The notes beneath the pieces were generated by a model. The model saw only the letters and a program-made list of their open reading frames with translations, had not been told where the DNA came from and did no database searches. The translations under genes and the position numbers were made by a program. This document shows, one piece after another, positions 1 through 5,366 of a stretch of DNA of 6,483 nucleotides. The stretch spans positions 1 to 6,483 of the forward strand of contig VBHV01000194.1 in assembly GCA_005881995.1 (NCBI GenBank). The letters run 5' to 3'. Origin of the DNA: Chloroflexota bacterium (GTDB taxonomy: Bacteria; Chloroflexota; Ktedonobacteria; Ktedonobacterales; Ktedonobacteraceae). The stretch's first letter is position 1, and every line of letters starts with the position of its first letter.

Positions 1-2
1 AT

Positions 3-164
3 GAACTCCTCTTAGAGCGTGTCTGGGGCGCGGAATATAACCGCGAAGTCGATTTCATCTGGGTCTATATCAGCCGCTTGCGCCGTAAAATCGAAGCCGA
101 TCCTCGCCACCCTCGCTATATTTTGACCATCCCAGACGTTGGGTACAAACTGGCGAAGCTTTAG
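3..164 (+). CDS. OmpR/PhoB-family response regulator, C-terminal end (5' part outside window)
   Basis: Only the last 53 codons and a TAG stop are in the window; the receiver domain lies upstream of it. The frame reads ELLLERVWG, then VDFIWVYISRLRRKIE, then a proline-rich turn (DPRHPRYI) and the closing DVGYKL. That is the order of the winged-helix DNA-binding domain (Trans_Reg_C): the end of helix 2 with the VWG turn, the recognition helix containing SRLRRKIE, and the C-terminal beta-hairpin wing ending in GYKL. Proteins of this family bind direct repeats near promoters after a partner histidine kinase phosphorylates the receiver. No kinase gene follows, so any partner would be upstream. Family assignment is firm; the regulon cannot be told. 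Confidence 0.9.
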   Translation, partial: ELLLERVWGAEYNREVDFIWVYISRLRRKIEADPRHPRYILTIPDVGYKLAKL

Positions 165-178
165 CTACATTCGTTTCG

Positions 179-196
179 TATGATAACATGTACAAT
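179..196 (+). promoter_or_regulatory. possible -10 elements upstream of the WD40 lipoprotein gene
   Basis: Two -10-like hexamers lie between the response regulator stop and the lipoprotein start: TATGAT at 179-184 and TACAAT at 191-196. Neither has a convincing TTGACA-like -35 at 16-18 bases, so the call rests on the hexamers and the position only. If either is used, the leader would contain the inverted repeat at 204-250. Confidence 0.22.
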
Positions 197-203
197 GTAT
201 AGT

Positions 204-250
204 CTCCCTTTCGTCCTGCCGTAGCGCGTACTTTATCCCTCGAAAGGGAG
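204..250 (+). promoter_or_regulatory. leader inverted repeat that pairs with the ribosome binding site
   Basis: CTCCCTTTCG at 204-213 is the exact reverse complement of CGAAAGGGAG at 241-250, a perfect 10-bp stem with a 27-base loop. The right arm contains GGGAG (246-250), the Shine-Dalgarno sequence of the lipoprotein gene that starts at 255. In RNA the stem would hide the ribosome binding site. It could therefore reduce translation, act as a simple temperature- or factor-dependent switch, or only stabilise the 5' end. No T-run follows, so a terminator is unlikely. The pairing is seen; the regulatory role is inferred. Confidence 0.45.
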
Positions 251-254
251 AAAT

Positions 255-1265
255 ATGAATAGAATTCCTCCTTCCCGCCTGGCGCTTTTCTTTATGTATA
301 GTGCCCTTGTTATTCTGCTGGCAGCATGTTCTTCTGCGCATGCTCCAATTACATCTACACCTGCTACTCTCCCTGCTACTCTCAAAGAAGGGACAATCCT
401 GAACTGGTATCATAGTCATGTTCCTATCTTTGGCGTATCATGGTCGCCCGATGGCAAGCGTATCGTCTCCGGTGATGCAAGTGGCCTGGTACTGGTAAGA
501 GAAGTAGCTACGGGCCGCGTCCTCTTCAAATTGCGAGGCCATACCGGAACAATCTGGGCTGTCGCCTGGTCTCCTGACGGCAGTCGTATCGCCTCCACGT
601 CCTGGGATTCGACCGTACAAGTCTGGGATGCCAGAACGGGCGCGCACCTGCTCACTTATCGTGGTCATATTGGCGAAGTGCTTGCCGTGGCCTGGTCTCC
701 CGATAGCCAGCGCATCGTCTCAGCAGGCAGCGATAGCACCGTTCAGATATGGAATGCCACCACAGGAAAACTCTTAGTCACCTATCGTGGACACGATGAA
801 ACCGTCACTGCCGTGGCCTGGTCTCCCGACGGAAAAAACATCGCCTCCGCCAGCTTCGATCAAACCGTCCAGGTCTGGAACGCCGTGACAGCAGTACCAT
901 TGCTGATCTATCATGGTCAAGATACACGCGTATGGGCCGTGGCCTGGTCGCCCGATAGTACCCGCGTCGCGTCCGGGTACGAAGATGGCACCATTGAGGT
1001 CTGGTACGCCAACACCGGCAGCTTCTTCCAGGTCTATCACCATCAGCAAAAAGGCATCCAGGCTCTTGGCTGGTCTCCCGATGGCATACAGATCGCCTCC
1101 GGCTCCTGGGATTCGACCGTGCAAATCTGGAATGCCTCCAACGGCAATACCATCCTCACCTATCGCGGCCATTCCAGTTCAATCGGCACCCTGGCCTGGT
1201 CCCCCGAAGGAAAGCGTATCGCCTCCGTTGCCGACGACCTGCAAATATGGCAGGCTGGCATGTAA
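255..1265 (+). CDS. secreted WD40-repeat lipoprotein, single seven-bladed beta-propeller
   Basis: The 336-residue product begins with a lipoprotein signal peptide: Arg8, a hydrophobic core at about residues 9-24, and the lipobox L-A-A-C with Cys25 as the lipidated residue. It should be anchored on the outer face of the cytoplasmic membrane. A Pro/Thr-rich spacer (about 28-45) leads to seven WD40 blades. The WSPD motif recurs at residues 63, 105, 147, 189, 231, 273 and 315 (WSPE in the last), exactly 42 residues apart. Most blades end in VW or IW followed by N/D/Y-A. Blade 1 has lost the Trp (LVREVATG) and blade 7 is shortened and ends the protein. The strand at about 47-54 (TILNWYHS) resembles the outer strand LLTYRGH and probably closes the ring. 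WD40 propellers are binding scaffolds, so no enzyme activity is claimed. ATG at 255 is supported by GGGAG four bases upstream and by the signal peptide. The ligand is unknown. Confidence 0.9.
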   Translation: MNRIPPSRLALFFMYSALVILLAACSSAHAPITSTPATLPATLKEGTILNWYHSHVPIFGVSWSPDGKRIVSGDASGLVLVREVATGRVLFKLRGHTGTIWAVAWSPDGSRIASTSWDSTVQVWDARTGAHLLTYRGHIGEVLAVAWSPDSQRIVSAGSDSTVQIWNATTGKLLVTYRGHDETVTAVAWSPDGKNIASASFDQTVQVWNAVTAVPLLIYHGQDTRVWAVAWSPDSTRVASGYEDGTIEVWYANTGSFFQVYHHQQKGIQALGWSPDGIQIASGSWDSTVQIWNASNGNTILTYRGHSSSIGTLAWSPEGKRIASVADDLQIWQAGM

Positions 1266-1301
1266 TTACTATTCAGGCCCTTGTAAGGAGTAGTAACTTT
1301 T
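1266..1301 (+). terminator. candidate intrinsic terminator after the WD40 lipoprotein gene
   Basis: TTACTATTC at 1266-1274 pairs with GAGTAGTAA at 1288-1296 over nine base pairs, one of them G-U, with a 13-base loop. It starts directly after the TAA stop codon and is followed by CTTTT (1297-1301). Position and T-run fit a Rho-independent terminator. The stem is AT-rich and the T-run is short, so it may be weak or serve only as a 3'-end stabiliser. Confidence 0.42.
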
Positions 1302-1383
1302 CATCAAAGTCACCGTAATGTCTGGTAGATATGCTCACTCTTAAGAATGTTGGAGAGAGAAGAACAAGCATTGAGAGGTTGAC

Positions 1384-1968
1384 ATGCAGCGCGCAGCTAC
1401 ACATACCATTCTTCTTATTGAAGCCGATATATCACTCAGGCGCATGATTGCCCTGGGTTTGCAATATCGCGGCCTGCAAGTCATCGAGACTAGCTCTCCC
1501 TCTCATCTTCCTACCCTTACTGACCAATCATTGGACCTGGTTGTACTCGATATCGATGGTGAAGCGGGAAACAATCATGAACTCCTCACGGAAGTGCAGG
1601 TGCATCCTATACTTTCCTCCATTCCCATCGTCGCCCTGGCCTGGGAAACTCCGACGCTCGTAAATGTTCAGCGCGATAACCTCTCAGACTTTCTCGGTCA
1701 TCAGAACTCCCTCGACCACATTACCTGTCTGACCAAGGAAGCCGCCTCTGCCCACAAGCAAGAAGCTTATCTCAGCGCCTATAGCTCGACGCCCACTCCA
1801 AGTATCTGCCCTCTGATTACCGCAGTTGGCCTCTTGCTCGTCTTCATTGGTCTGCTGCTCCAGATCATTGTCGCCGCCATTGGAATCCTGATCGTTGTGG
1901 CCGCCTTACTCTGGTGGACACTTGGTACAAAAACAGCCAGCAAGCCGCTTGCTATTGAGGCGAGCTGA
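1384..1968 (+). CDS. degenerate response-regulator receiver domain with C-terminal two-helix membrane anchor
   Basis: Residues about 7-118 follow the receiver (REC) fold: strand 1 TILLIEAD, strand 3 LDLVVLDID, strand 4 IPIVALAWE, and DFLGHQ where strand 5 normally reads DYLTKP. The phospho-acceptor aspartate is kept (Asp56). The other active-site positions are altered: the usual acidic pair is Glu13-Ala14, the Thr/Ser switch residue is Ala86, and the invariant Lys is His105. Phosphorylation would be impaired, so a pseudo-receiver is likely. After a Ser/Pro-rich linker (about 131-142), residues 143-161 and 162-181 form two hydrophobic helices in a hairpin ending in LLWWTLG, with a polar tail. 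The hairpin's Pro/Gly pattern recalls small cytochrome-oxidase-associated subunits of Gram-positive and Chloroflexi bacteria; this is only a resemblance. There is no output domain. ATG at 1384 has AGAGG five bases upstream. It is 118 bases after the lipoprotein gene. The function is unknown; a protein-protein signalling role at the membrane is inferred. Confidence 0.8.
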   Translation: MQRAATHTILLIEADISLRRMIALGLQYRGLQVIETSSPSHLPTLTDQSLDLVVLDIDGEAGNNHELLTEVQVHPILSSIPIVALAWETPTLVNVQRDNLSDFLGHQNSLDHITCLTKEAASAHKQEAYLSAYSSTPTPSICPLITAVGLLLVFIGLLLQIIVAAIGILIVVAALLWWTLGTKTASKPLAIEAS

Positions 1969-2027
1969 AGTAAGTATCCCCGGTATAGATAAATTTCTTA
2001 TAGGCATTCTGCTCAAGGAGGTACCTC

Positions 2028-2495
2028 ATGACACAAATCAGTGTAAAGGCCGCAACCATACTCGATGCACGTCCAGAAGATGTCTACGCAACTATCGCTG
2101 ATTATCGGCATGGACACCCCAATATTCTCCCAAAAGAGAATTTCTATGATCTCCAGGTCGAGCAGGGAGGCTATGGCGCAGGCACAATCATCCACTTCAA
2201 AATGAAAGTACTCGGAGTAGAACAGGCCTTTTATCAGCGTGTCAACGAACCAGAGCCAGGCCGCGTGCTGGTCGAGCAAGATATCGACTCCCCTCAAAAC
2301 GTCGCCACCACCTTTACCATCACCCCGGTGGAGAATTCACAGAAGTCCCATGTCGAGATCTCCACCACCATGAACGCAAGCCCAGGTTTCAAAGGCCTGG
2401 TCGAACGCATTGTTGTCCCTATCATTAATCCCCAGGTGTATCGTAAGGAACTCAAGCAGCTTGAGGCAGTTGCTCAAAAAAGAAGAACACAATAA
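2028..2495 (+). CDS. SRPBCC (START-like) family protein, polyketide-cyclase/dehydrase type
   Basis: The 155-residue product matches the helix-grip fold in order: strand 1 plus helix 1 (ISVKAATILDARPEDVYATI, about residues 4-23), the D-Y-R-H-G-H-P turn, a run of beta-strands with GAGTIIHFKMKV and RVNEPEPGRVLVEQD, and a long C-terminal helix (about 120-152). In this superfamily the curved sheet and last helix enclose a hydrophobic pocket for lipids, polyketides or other small ligands; many members have no known enzyme activity. Family length is normal. The start is well fixed: AAGGAGGT at 2015-2022, five bases before ATG, is close to a perfect Shine-Dalgarno, so strong translation is expected. 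It begins 59 bases after the pseudo-receiver stop with no evident terminator between, so co-transcription is possible. Ligand unknown. Confidence 0.85.
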   Translation: MTQISVKAATILDARPEDVYATIADYRHGHPNILPKENFYDLQVEQGGYGAGTIIHFKMKVLGVEQAFYQRVNEPEPGRVLVEQDIDSPQNVATTFTITPVENSQKSHVEISTTMNASPGFKGLVERIVVPIINPQVYRKELKQLEAVAQKRRTQ

Positions 2496-2591
2496 TTGTT
2501 TGCACCATATTCGAATCCGATCCACCTGATCCCCGCTGCTCCTTATCAACGATCATCGATTGTGCCTGTCTCCAAAATGCTAGCCAATACG

Positions 2592-2613
2592 TATACTGTA
2601 GGTACGTCAGTAA
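2592..2613 (+). promoter_or_regulatory. possible -10 box with overlapping inverted repeats before the DJ-1/PfpI gene
   Basis: TATACT at 2592-2597 is a good -10 hexamer 42 bases before the ATG at 2640, but the -35 region at the right spacing is poor. The hexamer overlaps small dyads: ATACGTAT (2588-2595) is a perfect palindrome, and TACTG and CAGTA form an inverted repeat with a nine-base spacer just downstream. Such dyads across a -10 can be operators. The arms are short enough to arise by chance. Confidence 0.25.
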
Positions 2614-2639
2614 ATTCTGGCGTGCTAGAAGGGAAATAG

Positions 2640-3203
2640 ATGCAAGGTAATACGTTGAATGGCATGCGAGTTGCCATTGTAGTTACGACCGACTTTGAGC
2701 AGGTAGAGCTGACCGAGCCAAAGAAAGCCCTTGAGCAGGCGGGAGCTACCACAAAGATTATCTCCCCCAAACCCGGAACAATCCAGGGCATGAATCATGA
2801 TGTGAAGGCCGACACCTTCAATGTAGATATGACCCTGGACCAGGCTAATCCCGATGATTTCGACGCGGTCATGCTGCCCGGTGGCGCATTGAACGCCGAC
2901 TCATTAAGGATGGAGCAGAAGGCGCGCGATTTTGTGAAGAGCATGGATGCCAAAGGCAAGCCAATGGCAATCATTTGCCATGCCCCATGGCTGCTCGTTT
3001 CATCAAACCTCGTGAGAGGTCGCACCATGACGAGCTACTACACCATCCAGGACGACATCCGCAACGCCGGTGCCAACTGGGTTGACCAGGAAGTCGTCAA
3101 CGACCGCAACTGGGTTACCAGCCGCAGCCCAAAGGACCTGCCAGCCTTCAATCCCGCCATGGTCAAGCTCTTCGCTACCAGCAAAGTAACACAACGTTCG
3201 TAG
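2640..3203 (+). CDS. DJ-1/PfpI family protein (class I glutamine amidotransferase-like)
   Basis: The 187-residue product aligns by eye over its length with PfpI/YhbO/YfkM-type proteins. Residues 9-15 are the first strand (MRVAIVV), followed by DFEQVELTEP in which Glu20 matches the catalytic glutamate of PfpI. LPGG is at 79-82. AIICHAPW at 110-117 is the nucleophile elbow, with Cys113 followed by His114. TSYYTIQDDIRNAGANWVD (131-149) and NWVTSRSPKDLPAF (157-170) are the family's C-terminal signatures. All three expected active-site residues are present, so it is probably active. Family members have been described as intracellular peptidases, chaperones, and glyoxalase or deglycase enzymes acting on methylglyoxal adducts; the true physiological reaction is disputed. 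It is cytoplasmic, with no signal peptide. ATG at 2640 is preceded by GAAGGG; the internal Met9 lacks a ribosome binding site. It sits 144 bases after the SRPBCC gene, probably with its own promoter. Confidence 0.93.
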   Translation: MQGNTLNGMRVAIVVTTDFEQVELTEPKKALEQAGATTKIISPKPGTIQGMNHDVKADTFNVDMTLDQANPDDFDAVMLPGGALNADSLRMEQKARDFVKSMDAKGKPMAIICHAPWLLVSSNLVRGRTMTSYYTIQDDIRNAGANWVDQEVVNDRNWVTSRSPKDLPAFNPAMVKLFATSKVTQRS

Positions 3204-3222
3204 TAAACCCCCCGTATGTAGT

Positions 3223-3241
3223 GGCGGGGCTTGTCCCCGCC
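3223..3241. terminator. GC-rich hairpin after the DJ-1/PfpI gene
   Basis: GGCGGGG (3223-3229) and CCCCGCC (3235-3241) form a perfect 7-bp GC stem around the loop CTTGT, 20 bases after the DJ-1/PfpI stop. A run of five T lies at 3252-3256, ten bases past the stem, which is too far for a textbook intrinsic terminator. It may stop or stabilise the transcript end. It may also be a copy of a dispersed palindromic repeat, since this kind of module is familiar in Chloroflexi intergenic DNA. Confidence 0.45.
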
Positions 3242-3256
3242 ATGTTGGACATTTTT

Positions 3257-3549
3257 CCAGGGCGGCCCTCGCGGTCGCCAAAGAGGCATCAACCTAAGAA
3301 AAGCCCATCAACATCCGTAGGGGCGGGGGTGGACGATGATGTGGGGGGTTGGGACGCTTGCGTCGCCCGCGTCCTGTTCCTCTCACTGATATCTTGCCGA
3401 AACACGACCACCTCCCCACCCCGCGGGCGACCATAAAGGCCCTCCCATCCCCGCATCGTCCACCCTCGCCCCTACGGATCGCCTGGCCTCCTGCTTGACT
3501 TCCAGGCTTAGGTTGATGCCTATTGGGTGACCCTCGCGGTCGACCCTGG
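3257..3549. repeat. nested foldback (imperfect inverted-repeat) element between convergent genes
   Basis: This fills most of the 374-base gene-free gap at 3204-3577. The ends are CCAGGG (3257-3262) and CCCTGG (3544-3549). Inside them, AGGCATCAACCTAAG (3284-3298) is the exact reverse complement of 3507-3521. Further in lies the second foldback at 3313-3479. Each outer arm also carries a small hairpin with the same loop CTCGC (3261-3279 and 3525-3546), so CCCTCGCGGTCG occurs as a direct repeat at 3266-3277 and 3531-3542. The stretches 3299-3312 and 3480-3506 do not pair. There is no transposase and no clear target-site duplication. It could be a MITE-like element or a mosaic of REP-like palindromes, and could end transcription of both flanking genes. 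Confidence 0.6.
3313..3479. repeat. inner 167-bp foldback, arms about 58 nt
   Basis: Positions 3313-3338 and 3454-3479 are reverse complements at 25 of 26 positions, ending in ATCCGTAGGGGCG and its complement. After a one-base bulge at 3339, the arms continue with weaker ungapped pairing (3340-3371 with 3422-3453). They finish in a perfect 10-bp stem, GTCGCCCGCG (3362-3371) with CGCGGGCGAC (3422-3431). The loop is about 50 bases (3372-3421). Better conservation at the tips and the inner end than in the middle suggests an ageing palindromic element inserted inside the outer repeat. Reading frames here are not credible genes. Confidence 0.6.
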
Positions 3550-3577
3550 CAATTCAAATCGTCTTCCTAGCGATCAT

Positions 3578-5347
3578 TCACAATCTTGCGCGCGCCAGCT
3601 CTTCCTTCAAGGCACGCAGGTTTCGATTCTGTTCACGCAACGCGGTGATATAGCCTGTCCATGCCTCGTTTTCGCCGAGTTTCTCATACAAGGCACGCAT
3701 CTTAAGCAGATAGGTGCAAGCTGCCTGGTAGTTCTTACGGTCTCGCATGGCAATCAGTCGTTCGGCGTACTGGCGGTACAGTTCGATGGCCTCACGTGGA
3801 CGCGTTTCCTCGGCGGCAGCAGCAACCTCGAGGGCGATGTTGCTGCTGTATCCGTAATATCCATAGCCACCATCGTAGGTATATCCGTAGCTGTCCTTCT
3901 TAGCCATTCCTTTCAGCAGTTGCAGAGCTTTGTCGATTTCGCCTTCGTGCAGGGCAATCTGGATCAAGAGCCTGGTTTTCCCGCCTTGCTCCAGGTAAGC
4001 GACCATCTCCGGTCGAAGGGTCTCCCAGCGACCAAGCCGCGTGGCGAGGCCGCGTAGCTCCTGGTAGCGCCTGAGAGAAGGCTCCGTGCGAAACAGCGTT
4101 TCGGTCATCTCCAATTCGGCGACGTGATTGTCTCTGTCACGATAGTATCCCTGGAGCCACTCAAGGAAGTGCACGGCAGGTCTCTCTGTGATACGTTCCT
4201 TTACCAGACGCTCGGCCACGGCATCCTGTCCATGCTGAATGAAGAGGTCAACCAGACGATGAAGTGCATTATCGTCAACTTGCTGCGTTTCTCTGACGGC
4301 TTCGTCAACGCGTCCAAGCGTCAAAAGCCGATCAACCAGTTCGGAGGTACGACCGGTCTCACGGCAGATTTGCAGGTAGGTTGCATCGTCGAGGGTATCT
4401 TTCTCCAGGGCCAGCAAGAACCCGCCGTAGGCCTGGCGGCGGGAACCTGTGACTTTTTCATCTTCGTCAGTCAGTATATCGTGAATCCACACCGCGATAG
4501 TGGTTCGTTCCAGTGGCGTGGTGTATTTGACGAGCTGGTCCGATGCTTTGGCAGCGAAGTCAAGGCTGTTCTCCGCTTGCAGGTCGCGCTGGTAGATATC
4601 AAAAAGCACCTCGATGCTTTTTTCACGGGCTGTCCTATCAGCCTGTTCGTCCGCCAGGCAGTTGCCCAGGCTCTCAATACACTCCCCAACAAGCTCGACC
4701 AGTCCTTCCTCTTCTGGATGGTAGCTCTCTTCTTCGTCATAGTCGTCATAGTCGTCGTAACCGGCTTCATCATAGTAGATGTGGGATTGGTCGAAGATCT
4801 CTGTCACCAGGGCTTCGTAGATGGTTACTGCTTCGAGATAGTCTCCTTGCTGTGCAAGTCTATCAGCCGTTTGTTTCACGGTAAGCAGTTCCTGGGTGAT
4901 GCGCGGTGTTGAGCGTTGAAAGGCGTCAGCTACCTGGCGATGATAGGCAGTGGGGTTGACGGAGAGAATCCTCTGTGCGGGACGGATGAGGTAGCCATCG
5001 GGATGGCGCACCCAGAACTGTCGCATGTGCCAGGGGTAGTCGGCGAGCGGGCGCGCGATGTCGGCACGGGCGCTTTGAGCCTGTCGATACACGGCCTCTA
5101 CGTTATCGACGAGCAGGACGATTTCAACGCCGCTGCCGCGCTGCCCCGGCGGGAGAAGACGAGGACGCTCTGACTCCCAGTAGGGCGCCTTGTCTGTCGC
5201 TAGTTGGATCGAAGTCTCCCCGCGAGACAGTTCAACGTATTCGTCCTCGTCGCGGGCTACGACACGAAAGCCCAGGACGTTTTCAAACCATTGTATCGAT
5301 TGCTCGAAGTTGCTCACGCAAAGCTCAACCCAGCTTGTTTTATCCAT
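3578..5347 (-). CDS. VOC (glyoxalase/bleomycin-resistance-like) domain fused to SWIM-protein-type helical repeats
   Basis: The product has 589 residues. Residues 1-125 form a VOC domain: two beta-alpha-beta-beta-beta halves, the first from WVELCVSNFEQSIQWFENVLGFRVV, the second from GVEIVLLVDNVEAVY to HPDGYLIRPAQ. Possible metal-side residues Glu8, Gln48 and Glu75 are present, but the usual last ligand (Glu in the DPDGxxIE signature) is Arg122. Metal catalysis is therefore doubtful, and a binding role as in bleomycin-resistance proteins is more likely. Residues about 135-589 are all-helical TPR-like repeats. They are interrupted by an Asp/Tyr/Glu stretch (191-214) and a Tyr/Gly stretch (487-500). 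The end, from NIALEVAAAAEE through REAIELYRQYAERLI and YLLKMRALYEKLGE to LRALKEELARARL, resembles the C-terminal region of SWIM zinc-finger proteins; no SWIM CxC...CxH motif is present. ATG at 5347 has GAAAGG ten bases upstream. It starts 19 bases after the monooxygenase stop, so the two genes are probably one operon. Function unknown. Confidence 0.85.
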   Translation of the reverse strand: MDKTSWVELCVSNFEQSIQWFENVLGFRVVARDEDEYVELSRGETSIQLATDKAPYWESERPRLLPPGQRGSGVEIVLLVDNVEAVYRQAQSARADIARPLADYPWHMRQFWVRHPDGYLIRPAQRILSVNPTAYHRQVADAFQRSTPRITQELLTVKQTADRLAQQGDYLEAVTIYEALVTEIFDQSHIYYDEAGYDDYDDYDEEESYHPEEEGLVELVGECIESLGNCLADEQADRTAREKSIEVLFDIYQRDLQAENSLDFAAKASDQLVKYTTPLERTTIAVWIHDILTDEDEKVTGSRRQAYGGFLLALEKDTLDDATYLQICRETGRTSELVDRLLTLGRVDEAVRETQQVDDNALHRLVDLFIQHGQDAVAERLVKERITERPAVHFLEWLQGYYRDRDNHVAELEMTETLFRTEPSLRRYQELRGLATRLGRWETLRPEMVAYLEQGGKTRLLIQIALHEGEIDKALQLLKGMAKKDSYGYTYDGGYGYYGYSSNIALEVAAAAEETRPREAIELYRQYAERLIAMRDRKNYQAACTYLLKMRALYEKLGENEAWTGYITALREQNRNLRALKEELARARL

Positions 5348-5366
5348 GTTTCAGATGCCTTTCAAT

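Noticed and set aside
774..1172. A 132-codon minus-strand open frame with a repeated GIPDLxGxIxGxGGD pattern
   Set aside because: The repeats are the reverse-strand reading of the WD40 blades (period 42 codons) and not an independent repeat protein.
2489..2499. ACAATAATTGT palindrome at the SRPBCC stop codon, considered as a terminator
   Set aside because: The arms are five bases with a one-base centre, too short and AT-rich to form a stable RNA hairpin.
3266..3542. CCCTCGCGGTCG at both ends of the foldback, considered as a target-site duplication
   Set aside because: Each copy is the loop and arm of a small hairpin inside the outer arms and not flanking host sequence, so it is better explained as a repeated palindromic module.
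3221..3557. Short open frames on both strands in the gene-free gap
   Set aside because: They are rich in Pro, Arg and Gly, as GC-rich palindromes always read, and lack family resemblance or ribosome sites.
3527..4057. A 176-codon plus-strand open frame
   Set aside because: It starts inside the foldback element and runs antisense to the C-terminus of the VOC-helical protein, whose frame has clear family features. It is a shadow frame.
4124..4912. A 262-codon plus-strand open frame, with a hydrophobic stretch near its end
   Set aside because: It lies wholly antisense to the VOC-helical gene. Its hydrophobic Val/Ile run is the complement of the Asp/Tyr tandem repeat on the other strand. It has no family resemblance and no good ribosome binding site.
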